Assembly (NCBI RefSeq): GCF_001428565.1
Contig: NZ_LMIA01000013.1
Span: 328,481 to 392,480, forward strand
Direction of reading: 5' to 3'
DNA length: 64,000 bases
From: Nocardioides sp. Root190
GTDB lineage: Bacteria > Actinomycetota > Actinomycetes > Propionibacteriales > Nocardioidaceae
The position numbers and the translations under genes are program-made. Position 1 is the first letter of the stretch. The number at the start of each line of letters is the position of its first letter. Below are positions 41,225 through 49,149 of this stretch, in pieces. The notes beneath the pieces were generated by a model that had not been told where the DNA came from, did not search any database, and saw only the letters and a program-made list of their open reading frames with translations.

Positions 41225-42015
41225 CCGTCACCGCGACCACGCGCCTGACGGCGCGCAGCCTGAGCCTGGGGTACGACGACCGCACGGTCGTCGACAGCCT
41301 CGACGTCGACATCCTCGACGGGAAGGTCACCGCCATCGTCGGCGCCAACGCCTGCGGCAAGTCGACCTTGCTGCGCGGGCTCGCGCGACTGCTGCGTCCG
41401 TCGTCCGGCGAGGTGCTGCTGGACGGTACGCCGATCCTGGACCGCGGCACGCGTGAGGTCGCCCGCATCCTCGGGCTGCTCCCCCAGACCCCCGTCGCCC
41501 CCGACGGCATCACCGTCGCCGACCTCGTGTCGCGCGGTCGACACCCCCACCAGGGCTGGTTCCGGTCCTGGAACGACGGCGACGAGGCCGCTGTCGCCAG
41601 GGCACTCGAGGCGACCGACACGGTCAACCTGGTCGACCGGCCGCTGCACGCCCTGTCCGGCGGACAGCGTCAACGGGTCTGGATCGCGATGGCCCTGGCC
41701 CAGGAGACCGACCTCCTGCTGCTGGACGAACCGACGACCTTCCTCGACATCGCGCACCAGGTCGAGCTGCTCCGGCTGCTGCGCGACCTGAACCGGGCCA
41801 CCGACCGCACCATCGTCGCGGTCCTGCACGACCTCAACCTCGCCTGCCGCTACAGCGACCACCTCATCGTGATGGGCGGCGGCCAGATCCTCGCCGAAGG
41901 CCCTCCGTCCGAGGTCGTCACCGCCGAGCTGGTCGAGCGGGCCTTCGGGCTGGCCTGCCTGGTGATCCCGGATCCGGTCGCGGGGACGCCGATGATCGTG
42001 CCGGCCGGGGACTGA
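41221..42015 (+). CDS. Iron-siderophore ABC transporter ATP-binding protein
   Basis: A 264-residue ATPase with Walker A GANACGKST, signature LSGGQRQR and Walker B LLLDEPT. It is a close paralogue of the ATPase at 1666: both have ACGKST, a ...HPHQGWF/FPHQGWF segment and the closing VIPDPV. ATGA overlap with the permease gene. It is the last gene of the operon, followed after 24 bases by a strong terminator. Confidence 0.93.
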   Translation: MTVTATTRLTARSLSLGYDDRTVVDSLDVDILDGKVTAIVGANACGKSTLLRGLARLLRPSSGEVLLDGTPILDRGTREVARILGLLPQTPVAPDGITVADLVSRGRHPHQGWFRSWNDGDEAAVARALEATDTVNLVDRPLHALSGGQRQRVWIAMALAQETDLLLLDEPTTFLDIAHQVELLRLLRDLNRATDRTIVAVLHDLNLACRYSDHLIVMGGGQILAEGPPSEVVTAELVERAFGLACLVIPDPVAGTPMIVPAGD

Positions 42016-42039
42016 TCCCGGCCCGACCCGTGGCAACGC

Positions 42040-42078
42040 AGGAGCCCCGCCGCGAACCAGGTTCGTGGCGGGGCTCCT
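42040..42078. terminator. Bidirectional terminator between iron operon and rpoD
   Basis: An 18-pair stem (42040-42057 with 42061-42078, one G-T wobble) around a CAG loop lies between the convergent ATPase and sigma-factor genes and can serve both. Confidence 0.85.
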
Positions 42079-42089
42079 CGAAGCGGAGA

Positions 42090-43565
42090 TCAGTCCAGGT
42101 AGTCGCGCAGGACCTGGGACCGGCTCGGGTGGCGCAGCTTCGACATCGTCTTCGACTCGATCTGACGGATCCGCTCGCGGGTCACGCCGTAGACCTTGCC
42201 GATCTCGTCGAGCGTCTTCGGCTGGCCGTCGGTCAGGCCGAAGCGCATCGACACCACGCCGGCCTCACGCTCGGAGAGCGTGTCGAGCACGGCGTGGAGC
42301 TGCTCCTGCAGGAGCGTGAAGCTGACCGCGTCGGCCGGGACGATGGCCTCGGAGTCCTCGATCAGGTCACCGAACTCGGAGTCACCGTCCTCGCCGAGCG
42401 GGGTGTGCAGGGAGATCGGCTCGCGGCCGTACTTCTGCACCTCGACGACCTTCTCCGGGGTCATGTCGAGCTCCTTGGCGAGCTCTTCCGGAGTGGGCTC
42501 GCGACCGAGGTCCTGCAGCATCTGCCGCTGGACCCGGGCGAGCTTGTTGATGACCTCGACCATGTGCACCGGGATACGGATGGTGCGGGCCTGGTCGGCC
42601 ATGGCGCGGGTGATGGCCTGACGGATCCACCAGGTGGCGTACGTCGAGAACTTGTAGCCCTTGGTGTAGTCGAACTTCTCGACCGCGCGGATCAGACCGA
42701 GGTTGCCCTCCTGGATCAGGTCCAGGAAGAGCATGCCGCGGCCGGTGTAGCGCTTGGCCAGGGAGACGACGAGTCGCAGGTTGGCCTCGAGGAGGTGGTT
42801 CTTGGCGCGGCGACCGTCCTCCGCGATCCACTCGAGCTCCTCGGAGACCTTCGCGGACAGCTTGCCGCCGCGGGCGAGCTTCTCGTCCGAGAACAGACCG
42901 GCCTCGATGCGCTTCGCGAGCGAGACCTCCATCTCGGCGTTGAGGAGCGGGACCTTGCCGATCTGCTTGAGGTAGTCCTTGACCGGGTCGGCGGTCGCGC
43001 CGGCCACCATGACCTGCTGGGCAGGCTCATCGGTGTCGTCGGCGGCCGAGACCACGAACGATGAGGTGGCGGTGGCCTCTTCCTCGTCGGCCTTGATGGT
43101 CGGGTCGGCGGCAACGTCCTTCTCGAACACCTCGTCGGCGATGTCGGGGAGGATCTTCTTGCCGTCAGGGCCGACCGCGACGACGGCGACGTCACCGGCG
43201 GCCGGCTTCGCGGCAGCAGCCTTCTTGGCAGGCGCAGCCGCGGCCTTCTTGGCGGGGGCGGCGGCAGCAGCCTTCGCCGGGGCAGCGGCCTTCTTCGCGG
43301 TGGTGGCCGTGGTGGCCGCCGTCTTCCGCGCAGCGGCGGCGACAGCCCGCTGGTCGGCGGGGGCGCCGAGCTCGACGGCGATCCCCAGACCTGCGAGATG
43401 TGCCATGAGGGACTTCAGGTGGGCCGGCGCGACGTCAGCAGCGCCGAAGGCCTGGCGCACCTGCTCTGCAGTCACGCTGCCCGCAGGCGCGCCACACTCG
43501 ATCAGCGCGACGATGGACGGGTGCGTGAGCACGGCGGGCGGGACCGAACGATGGTTCGAGGACAC
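42090..43565 (-). CDS. rpoD: Principal RNA polymerase sigma factor (SigA/HrdB/RpoD family)
   Basis: A 491-residue group 1 sigma factor. The N-terminal 110 residues end in a Lys/Ala/Pro-rich stretch (AKKAAA-type repeats), then an acidic linker. Region 1.2 begins near residue 190 (DPVKDYLKQIGKVPLL); region 2 has the RPOD signature around DLIQEGNLGLIRAVEKFDYTKG with the WWIRQAI -10-reading helix; region 4.2 ends with VTRERIRQIESKTMSKLRHP. The GTG at 43565 is preferred to the GTG six bases upstream because GAGAGGTG then has proper spacing. It recognises housekeeping promoters. In actinobacteria it usually lies beside DUF7455 and parE. Confidence 0.95.
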   Translation of the reverse strand: MSSNHRSVPPAVLTHPSIVALIECGAPAGSVTAEQVRQAFGAADVAPAHLKSLMAHLAGLGIAVELGAPADQRAVAAAARKTAATTATTAKKAAAPAKAAAAAPAKKAAAAPAKKAAAAKPAAGDVAVVAVGPDGKKILPDIADEVFEKDVAADPTIKADEEEATATSSFVVSAADDTDEPAQQVMVAGATADPVKDYLKQIGKVPLLNAEMEVSLAKRIEAGLFSDEKLARGGKLSAKVSEELEWIAEDGRRAKNHLLEANLRLVVSLAKRYTGRGMLFLDLIQEGNLGLIRAVEKFDYTKGYKFSTYATWWIRQAITRAMADQARTIRIPVHMVEVINKLARVQRQMLQDLGREPTPEELAKELDMTPEKVVEVQKYGREPISLHTPLGEDGDSEFGDLIEDSEAIVPADAVSFTLLQEQLHAVLDTLSEREAGVVSMRFGLTDGQPKTLDEIGKVYGVTRERIRQIESKTMSKLRHPSRSQVLRDYLD

Positions 43566-43666
43566 GAACACCTCTCGATATTGCGGGTCTAGGGCGCGGC
43601 GAGGCCCGGAGGCGTCAAGACCGCTTGGTCATTCTGCCACGGGAGTCCTGAGGAGCCCGCACTCGG

Positions 43667-43689
43667 GGGGCCTCCGGCTCTCAGGCCCC
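43667..43689 (-). terminator. Possible terminator upstream of rpoD
   Basis: GGGGCCT (43667-43673) pairs perfectly with AGGCCCC (43683-43689). It lies about 80 bases past the stop of the HhH-GPD gene, in the 201-base gap to rpoD. The remainder of the gap must hold the rpoD promoter; a TTGACG is present but its best -10 is 21 bases away, so I do not assign it. Confidence 0.4.
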
Positions 43690-43766
43690 TCTCAGGGCCA
43701 GTTCACATCCCGTTCAGACGAGCGAGGAATCTCTGGGTCGATCTCGTGGTCGATCCCGGTGCGGGC

Positions 43767-44327
43767 TCAGGCCTTCGCGGCTGCCTTCGCCGCCTTCTTG
43801 TACTCACGCACCTTCTGCAGCGAGGCCGGGTCGACGACGTCGGCGACGGAGCGGAACCCCTCGAGGGAGTAGTCCCCGGCTGCCTTCTCCCACCCGGTCG
43901 GACGTACGTCGAGCTGCTTGGCCACGAGCGCCACGAAGATCTTCACCTTCTGCGCCCCGAAGCCGGGCAGCGCCTGCAGCCGCTTGGCCAGGTCCTTGCC
44001 GTCGGCGGCCTCGGTCCAGATCCGGGACGCGTCGCCGTCGTACTCCTCGGTGACGATCCGGGCCAGCTCCTGCAGCCGCGCCGACATCGATCCGGGGAAC
44101 CGGTGGATCGCCGGGGTGGTCGCGCAGATCGCGGCGAACTCCTCGGGGTCGGCCGCCGCGATCGCCGCCGGGTCGAAGCTGCCGAACCGGCCGATGACCT
44201 TCTGCGGCCCCATGAAGGCGTGCTCCATCGGGTACTGCTGGTCCAGCATCATCCCGACCAGCAGCGCGAAGGGGTTGGTCGTCAGGAGCTCGTCGGCGTC
44301 CGGGTCGTCGGTGATGTGGATGGCCAT
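43767..44327 (-). CDS. HhH-GPD base-excision DNA repair protein
   Basis: A 186-residue DNA glycosylase-like protein. It opens with NPFALLVGMMLDQQYPMEHAF, the first helices of the HhH-GPD fold, and has the helix-hairpin-helix LPGFGAQKVKIFVALVAKQL near residue 130. A Lys/Ala-rich tail ends the protein. The classical catalytic Asp position is not obvious, as in related actinobacterial proteins. The ATG at 44327 lies 46 bases inside the upstream MFS gene, an unusually long overlap; starting later would remove the first conserved helix. Confidence 0.82.
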   Translation of the reverse strand: MAIHITDDPDADELLTTNPFALLVGMMLDQQYPMEHAFMGPQKVIGRFGSFDPAAIAAADPEEFAAICATTPAIHRFPGSMSARLQELARIVTEEYDGDASRIWTEAADGKDLAKRLQALPGFGAQKVKIFVALVAKQLDVRPTGWEKAAGDYSLEGFRSVADVVDPASLQKVREYKKAAKAAAKA

Positions 44328-45508
44328 GGCCCCATGATGCCGGAGCACCCTGCAGCGACCGTCGAGAGCAGGGCAGCCAGCAGGAATGCGGTCCCGATGC
44401 CGTGGGGGACGACGAGCCCGGCGAGCGCCGTACCAATGGCCGCGCCGCCGTTGATGCCGACCGTCACCCACGTCGACATCTCGGTCCGGCGCTCGGGCGG
44501 CACGAGGGTGTCGGCGAGGGTGAAGGCGACCACGAAGACGGGCGAAGTGGCGAGCGCGCCCATGGCGAGGGCGAGACCGACCAGCACCGGCTGGGGTACG
44601 GCGACCGAGGCCGCCACCTGCGCAAGGGCGACGATGACGAGCAACCCGGCGAGCACCGGGCCGGCGCTTCGCTGGCGCCGCGACCTCGCCCACAGCAGTC
44701 CGCCGAGGACGGCACCGACGGCCATCCCGGTCTCGACGAGTGCGGCGACGGCGGGCCGACCGAGATCGTCGGCCAGGGCAGCGATGGCGACGAACGCGAC
44801 CGCTCCCCCGGCGCCGAAGAGTGCACCGGTGCCGAGCAGGGCCGCGACGCCGGGCGGCAGACCTGCTCGTCGCGACACCTCGGCGGGGTGCGGCGCCGGG
44901 GCAACGGCCTCGGGTCGGTACGGCGAGAGCACCAACCCGGCGACGCCGCACCACACCAGTCCCGCGGCGACGAGCAGTCCGAGCCAGGCCGGACCGGACG
45001 TGAGCACCAGCCCGGCCACCAGTGGGCCGAGCAGGTAGAGCGATTCCTCGCAGACCGCGTCGAGGGAGTAGGCCCGTTGCCGCTGCACTCCCTCCGGGGC
45101 GATCTCGCGCCACTGCGCGCGCATCGAGGGGCCGAGCACGGGTCCGGTGAGCCCGAGGAGGACGCCGTACCCCAGCCAGGCGGCGGGTGGCAGCGACACC
45201 TGGGCGATAACCGCGCCGAGGACGAGCAGTGACGAGTACGCCGCCGCGGCAACGGGCAGGACCCGGTGCTGTCCGCAGCGGTCGATGAGCCTCGCCTGCG
45301 CGGGCATGACGAGCGATGCGAAGCCGACGGCCGCGGAGCACCCTGCGGCGAGGGCGAACGAGTCGGTGGCGTGACGGACGGTGAAGAACAGGCAGAGCGG
45401 GAGGACGCCGTAGGCCAGTCGGCCGAGCAGCGCGAGCACGAAGGTGCGCGCGACCGCCGGCCCGCTGAGCAGCAGGCGCAGACTCCCGGCGTCGGGGACG
45501 CCGGTCAT
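44282..45508 (-). CDS. MFS transporter (12 helices)
   Basis: A 408-residue major facilitator with 12 predicted helices, a short N-terminus and a QARLIDRCGQHRVLP loop after helix 2 equivalent to motif A. The substrate is not predictable. GGAG seven bases before the ATG sets the start. Its last 15 codons overlap the HhH-GPD gene. The low-complexity C-terminus (WPSTSPTTRTPTSS) encoded inside the overlap looks unconstrained, as if one gene were extended into the other. Confidence 0.82.
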   Translation of the reverse strand: MTGVPDAGSLRLLLSGPAVARTFVLALLGRLAYGVLPLCLFFTVRHATDSFALAAGCSAAVGFASLVMPAQARLIDRCGQHRVLPVAAAAYSSLLVLGAVIAQVSLPPAAWLGYGVLLGLTGPVLGPSMRAQWREIAPEGVQRQRAYSLDAVCEESLYLLGPLVAGLVLTSGPAWLGLLVAAGLVWCGVAGLVLSPYRPEAVAPAPHPAEVSRRAGLPPGVAALLGTGALFGAGGAVAFVAIAALADDLGRPAVAALVETGMAVGAVLGGLLWARSRRQRSAGPVLAGLLVIVALAQVAASVAVPQPVLVGLALAMGALATSPVFVVAFTLADTLVPPERRTEMSTWVTVGINGGAAIGTALAGLVVPHGIGTAFLLAALLSTVAAGCSGIMGPWPSTSPTTRTPTSS

Positions 45509-45555
45509 GGGATGACTCCGGTTTCAGCAGGAGGAAAAGGGCGCGGGAGCACGGC

Positions 45556-45572
45556 GACCGGCGATGCCGGTC
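45556..45572. promoter_or_regulatory. Perfect hairpin in the MFS/membrane-protein divergent region
   Basis: GACCGGC (45556-45562) and GCCGGTC (45566-45572) around GAT. It could be an operator or a structure in the MFS mRNA leader. Confidence 0.35.
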
Positions 45573-45605
45573 ACCCGCGGCCTAGTGCTGCGTGGAGGTC
45601 ATGGG

Positions 45606-45621
45606 GTGGACTGTAGTCCAC
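45606..45621. promoter_or_regulatory. Palindrome GTGGACTGTAGTCCAC, possible operator
   Basis: Seven-base arms around GT, centred 47 bases before the GTG of the membrane protein gene, close to where its -35 would be. Typical size for a TetR/MarR-type operator. No regulator gene is adjacent; the TetR gene at 46351 is the nearest. Confidence 0.45.
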
Positions 45622-45660
45622 GCCGGTCCCGGCCCCCGGAGTACTCGCTACCTTGTCCCC

Positions 45661-46350
45661 GTGACCACCACCGCCACGGCCTCAGGCCTGTCCCGCAGGG
45701 GTCTCGGCCCGATCATCGGCGTCCACGTGGCGCTGCTCGCCGGAGGCGCCGTCGCCCTGTCGCTCGACGAGCCCGCCCAGGGCTGGGGCGTCCTGGTCTG
45801 CGTCGTGGGCTACGTGGTCGCGCTCCTCGCCGTGTGCCGGGCGAAGGGCAACGCCGACCTGCTCGCGCTGGCCGGGTTCCTGGCGTTCGTGTCGGTCTTC
45901 CAGGTGCTGCCGGACTGGGTGCTCGCCGACCTGGTCGGGACCCTGCGCTTCCCCGACACCGGCGGCCCACGGGTCGACGACGTCATCCCGCTGGCGATGG
46001 CAGCGATGTGGGTCGCGCCCCTGTTCGCCGCGGTCGCACTCGCGGGCGGTCGGCCCGGGCTGGCCGCACTGCTGGCAGGCGCGATCTTCCTCGGCACCGA
46101 GCTCCTCGCCCCTTCCCTGGGCCTGTGGGAGCCCACCGGCGACACCCAGCGCTGGAACGGCGTCGCGGTCTACGTCCTGCCCGCCGAGGCGGCCCTCGGC
46201 TGGGCCACCGCGACCGCCTTCGCGCACGTTCGCCGCAGCCCGGTGAGCGTCCGGATCGGCGCGGCGCTCGCGGTGTCGACCTTCTACCTCGGTGCTCTCG
46301 TGCTGTCGCACTTCGTCATCGACGTGGCCGAGTGGCGGATCACCCACTGA
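45661..46350 (+). CDS. Integral membrane protein, unknown function (DUF6989-like)
   Basis: A 229-residue protein with about seven hydrophobic helices and few polar residues outside loops. I recall similar actinobacterial proteins under DUF6989, without confidence. Polar residues inside helices (ELLAPSLGLWEPTGDTQRWNG near residue 145) hint at a ligand or metal site. The GTG at 45661 is supported by TACCTT six bases upstream, a leaderless pattern. It is convergent with the TetR gene with no spacing. Confidence 0.7.
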   Translation: MTTTATASGLSRRGLGPIIGVHVALLAGGAVALSLDEPAQGWGVLVCVVGYVVALLAVCRAKGNADLLALAGFLAFVSVFQVLPDWVLADLVGTLRFPDTGGPRVDDVIPLAMAAMWVAPLFAAVALAGGRPGLAALLAGAIFLGTELLAPSLGLWEPTGDTQRWNGVAVYVLPAEAALGWATATAFAHVRRSPVSVRIGAALAVSTFYLGALVLSHFVIDVAEWRITH

Positions 46351-46959
46351 TCAGCCGTTCTGCTCGGCGATCCGCTCGAGGCCGGTCCACAGCACGTCCA
46401 TCAGCCGCTCGACCATGACCTCGGTCTCGATGTGCGGGTGGCGGCGCCACCACTTGGCGGCCTGTTCACCGGCACCCGACACCGCGTGGGCGTACGTCGA
46501 CGCGGAGTCCTGGTCCAGGTGCGGGGCCGCGCCGAGGATGAGCGCCGTGATCACCTCGGCCGTCTCGTAGCGGTGGCGGGAGGCGGCCTCCGCCACGCGC
46601 CCGGCGACAGCGGCGCCGCCACCGAAGAGCACGTCCCAGGTCGAGCCGCGGTCGCGCACGAAGAGGAAGTAGGACCGCAGGCCCGCCCGCAGCTGCTCCT
46701 CGGGGGACTCCACTCCCCCGGCGGCCGCGACGACAGCGGCGTCGAGCTCGCCGCGCGCCACGCGGAGGCACTCGAGATAGATCTCGTCCTTGTCGGCGAA
46801 GTACTTGTAGATCAGCGTGCGGGTGACGCCGGCGGCGGCAGCGATGTCCTCGACCGCCGCACCCTGGTAGCCGAGCCGGACGAAGACGTCCTCGGCCGCG
46901 GAGACGAGCTGCGCACGGCGTACCTCCGGGGCCAGACGACGGCGTGGCTCGCCCGCCAC
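46351..46959 (-). CDS. TetR family transcriptional regulator
   Basis: A 202-residue TetR repressor. The N-terminal helix-turn-helix spans about residues 30-50 (VEDIAAAAGVTRTLIYKYFADK); the rest is an all-helical ligand domain. The GTG start follows the upstream stop directly (TGA then GTG), so it is translated with the small membrane protein. Ligand unknown; candidate targets are its own operon and the divergent ATP-grasp triad at 47614. Confidence 0.85.
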   Translation of the reverse strand: MAGEPRRRLAPEVRRAQLVSAAEDVFVRLGYQGAAVEDIAAAAGVTRTLIYKYFADKDEIYLECLRVARGELDAAVVAAAGGVESPEEQLRAGLRSYFLFVRDRGSTWDVLFGGGAAVAGRVAEAASRHRYETAEVITALILGAAPHLDQDSASTYAHAVSGAGEQAAKWWRRHPHIETEVMVERLMDVLWTGLERIAEQNG

Positions 46960-47271
46960 TCAGGCCGTCCAGTCGAGGAGGAGGCCGCCCGCGGTGATCG
47001 CGGCGAACCACCAGAGGTAGGCGACGACGCCGAGCACGACCGTGCGCCTCGGGTGCGGGGTCCACCAGACGAAGACGAGCACGAACATCACCAACCACGT
47101 CACCAGGAGCACCGCGACGGCCCAGCCCGGAGCGAGGAGCCCGGAGAAGGCGTAGAGGAACAGCGACGACACCACGAGGACCAGGCCGACGAACGGCCAG
47201 GGCGAGATCGTCCTGCCGGTGGCAGGGTCGATGGCGACCGCGCGCACCCGGCGCCGACGGGAGAACGGCAC
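46960..47271 (-). CDS. Small membrane protein (103 aa)
   Basis: A 103-residue protein with a short basic N-terminus, an IDPATGRTISPW segment, then three hydrophobic helices (about residues 28-48, 52-72, 80-100). Not recognised. The GTG overlaps the TAG stop of the upstream small gene by one base, and TetR follows directly, so it is the middle gene of a three-gene operon. Possibly the transporter or sensor controlled by the TetR protein. Confidence 0.65.
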   Translation of the reverse strand: MPFSRRRRVRAVAIDPATGRTISPWPFVGLVLVVSSLFLYAFSGLLAPGWAVAVLLVTWLVMFVLVFVWWTPHPRRTVVLGVVAYLWWFAAITAGGLLLDWTA

Positions 47272-47522
47272 TAGCGGTCCCGCTCGTCCGGATCGGCGGA
47301 CCCGGCAGTCCCGGCAGTCCCGGCAGTCCCGGCAGCCTCGGCGTTGTCGTTCCAGTCGGGATCCGTGTCCCACGCCTGCGTGCGCTCGGCAGCATGCTCC
47401 ACGGCGCGCGCGGCTTCGGCCTGCGTGGGATAGGGGCCCAGACGGTCCTTGTTGGGGCACCCCTCGGCGCCCTCGACCGTGTGGTGCTTGAGGCAGAACC
47501 AGTACTCGCCCTCACTCGACAT
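47271..47522 (-). CDS. Small conserved actinobacterial protein (83 aa) with Cys/His motif
   Basis: An 83-residue protein starting with a YWFCLKHHTVEG...GCPNKDRLGPY block that places Cys-x2-His-His and a second Cys close enough for metal binding, followed by an amphipathic helix (QAEAARAVEHAAERTQAW). I recall similar short proteins in many actinobacteria, function unknown. The C-terminus is a GTA repeat encoded by a nine-base tandem repeat. TAGTTT lies six bases before the ATG, so it is probably leaderless. First gene of the TetR operon. Confidence 0.75.
   Translation of the reverse strand: MSSEGEYWFCLKHHTVEGAEGCPNKDRLGPYPTQAEAARAVEHAAERTQAWDTDPDWNDNAEAAGTAGTAGTAGSADPDERDR
47301..47337 (-). 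repeat. Nine-base tandem repeat in the small Cys/His protein gene
   Basis: About four copies of CCCGGCAGT on the plus strand encode the Ala-Gly-Thr tail. The frame is kept, so tail length can vary. Confidence 0.85.
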
Positions 47523-47601
47523 GCCCCGAAACTACTCCGGATCCCGGCCACGATGTCCTCGGGCGGTCACGTCTTGCAACATTCGTGTTACGCGACGTGG
47601 G

Positions 47602-47607
47602 TAGTGT
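47602..47607 (+). promoter_or_regulatory. Leaderless -10 element of the ATP-grasp triad
   Basis: TAGTGT lies six bases before the ATG at 47614, with no Shine-Dalgarno sequence. No good -35 is present at 17-18 bases. The divergent small-protein gene starts only 91 bases away. Confidence 0.5.
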
Positions 47608-47613
47608 CCGGAC

Positions 47614-49149
47614 ATGAGCACCATGTTCGAGGGCTACGGGACCGGCGGGCCTGCCTACGACGAGATGTTCGACGGAGCCCAGCTGAGACCGCCGTATCTG
47701 CGGATGCGGGACTCGCTGGACAAGATGAGCACTCCCGAGCTGATCACCAGGGTGGAAGCGCTCCAGGCGAGCTATCTGGATCAGGGCATCACCTTCGACA
47801 TCGGCGGCGAGGAACGGGCGATGCCGCTCGACATCCTGCCGCGGGTGATCGAGATGGACACCTGGACGGTGATCGAGAAGGGCCTGCAGCAACGGGTGCA
47901 GGCGTTGGAGATGCTCCTGGCCGACGTGTACGACGCCGGCAACGTCTTCAACGACGGCGTCCTCCCCCGCAAGGTGATCACCACCAGCTCCCACTTCCAC
48001 CGGCAGGCCGCGACGATCCGGCCCGCCAACGGAGTGCGGGTGCACGTGTCGGGCATCGACCTGATCCGCGACAACAACGGCGAGTTCCGGGTGCTCGAGG
48101 ACAACGTGCGCGTCCCCTCCGGGGTGTCCTACGTGATGACCAGCCGCCGCGCGATCTCGGCGGCCCTGCCCGAGACCATCGCGCAGCACCGGATCCGGCC
48201 GGTCGCCAGCTATCCGCAGCGGCTGCTGGCCGCACTGCGTGCCGCGGCCCCGGCCGGCGTCGCGGACCCGACGGTCGTCGTACTCACGCCGGGGGTCTAC
48301 AACGGCGCGTACTTCGAACACACCCTGCTGGCGCGGACGATGGGCGTCGAGCTCGTCGAGGGGCGCGACCTGGTCTGCCGGCGCGGCGAGGTGATGATGC
48401 AGACGACCAAGGGGCTGGCCCCGGTCCACGTGATCTACCGCCGCGTCGACGACGAGTTCCTGGACCCGGTGCACTTCCGGGCCGACTCGATGCTCGGCTG
48501 CCCGGGACTGATCGACGCCGCGCGGGCGGGCAACGTGACGCTCGCGAACGCGGTCGGCAACGGGGTCGCGGACGACAAGCTCGTCTACACCTACATGCCC
48601 GACGTCATCCGCTACTACCTCAACGAGGAGCCGGTGATCCGCAATGTCGACACGTGGCGGTGCGGTGAGCCCGAGGCCCTCGAGGAGGTCCTGGACCGAC
48701 TCGACGAGCTGGTGCTCAAGCCGGTCGACGGCTCCGGCGGCAAGGGCATCGTGATCGGTCCACGGGCGACGAAGGCCGAGCTCGACGAGCTCCGCGGCAA
48801 GGTGATCGAGGACCCGCGGTCCTGGATCGCGCAGCCGGTCGTCCAGCTCTCGACCGTTCCGACGTTCGTCGACGGCGAGCTCGGACCGCGCCACGTGGAC
48901 CTCCGCCCGTTCGCCGTCAACGACGGCAACCGCGTGTGGGTGCTGCCCGGTGGCCTGACCCGAGTCGCGCTCGGCAAGGGCGAGCTGATCGTGAACTCCT
49001 CACGCGGCGGCGGCACCAAGGACACCTGGGTGCTCGCCGGACCGACCTCTCCCGGCCAGCAGCAACAACAGCAGCAACAGACACAGGCGGTCGAACCGCC
49101 CGTCGAGGCGGCTGCGGACCTGCCGATCACCGACCGGGAGGTGAGCTGA
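47614..49149 (+). CDS. Circularly permuted type 2 ATP-grasp protein
   Basis: A 511-residue protein of the circularly permuted ATP-grasp family. Recognisable blocks are GVRVHVSGIDLIRDNNGEF near residue 143, EDNVRVPSGVSYV near 165, LKPVDGSGGKGI near 370 (nucleotide loop) and RHVDLRPFAV near 430. Such proteins are thought to ligate amino groups to carboxylates, but substrates are unknown. A Gln-rich tail (eight consecutive Gln at about residue 482) is followed by a short acidic end and looks dispensable. The stop overlaps the alpha-E gene (TGATG). First gene of a three-gene unit. Confidence 0.9.
   Translation: MSTMFEGYGTGGPAYDEMFDGAQLRPPYLRMRDSLDKMSTPELITRVEALQASYLDQGITFDIGGEERAMPLDILPRVIEMDTWTVIEKGLQQRVQALEMLLADVYDAGNVFNDGVLPRKVITTSSHFHRQAATIRPANGVRVHVSGIDLIRDNNGEFRVLEDNVRVPSGVSYVMTSRRAISAALPETIAQHRIRPVASYPQRLLAALRAAAPAGVADPTVVVLTPGVYNGAYFEHTLLARTMGVELVEGRDLVCRRGEVMMQTTKGLAPVHVIYRRVDDEFLDPVHFRADSMLGCPGLIDAARAGNVTLANAVGNGVADDKLVYTYMPDVIRYYLNEEPVIRNVDTWRCGEPEALEEVLDRLDELVLKPVDGSGGKGIVIGPRATKAELDELRGKVIEDPRSWIAQPVVQLSTVPTFVDGELGPRHVDLRPFAVNDGNRVWVLPGGLTRVALGKGELIVNSSRGGGTKDTWVLAGPTSPGQQQQQQQQTQAVEPPVEAAADLPITDREVS

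Noticed and set aside
43572..43630. TTGACG with TAGACC as rpoD promoter
   Set aside because: The spacer is 21 bases, outside the normal range, so it was not called.
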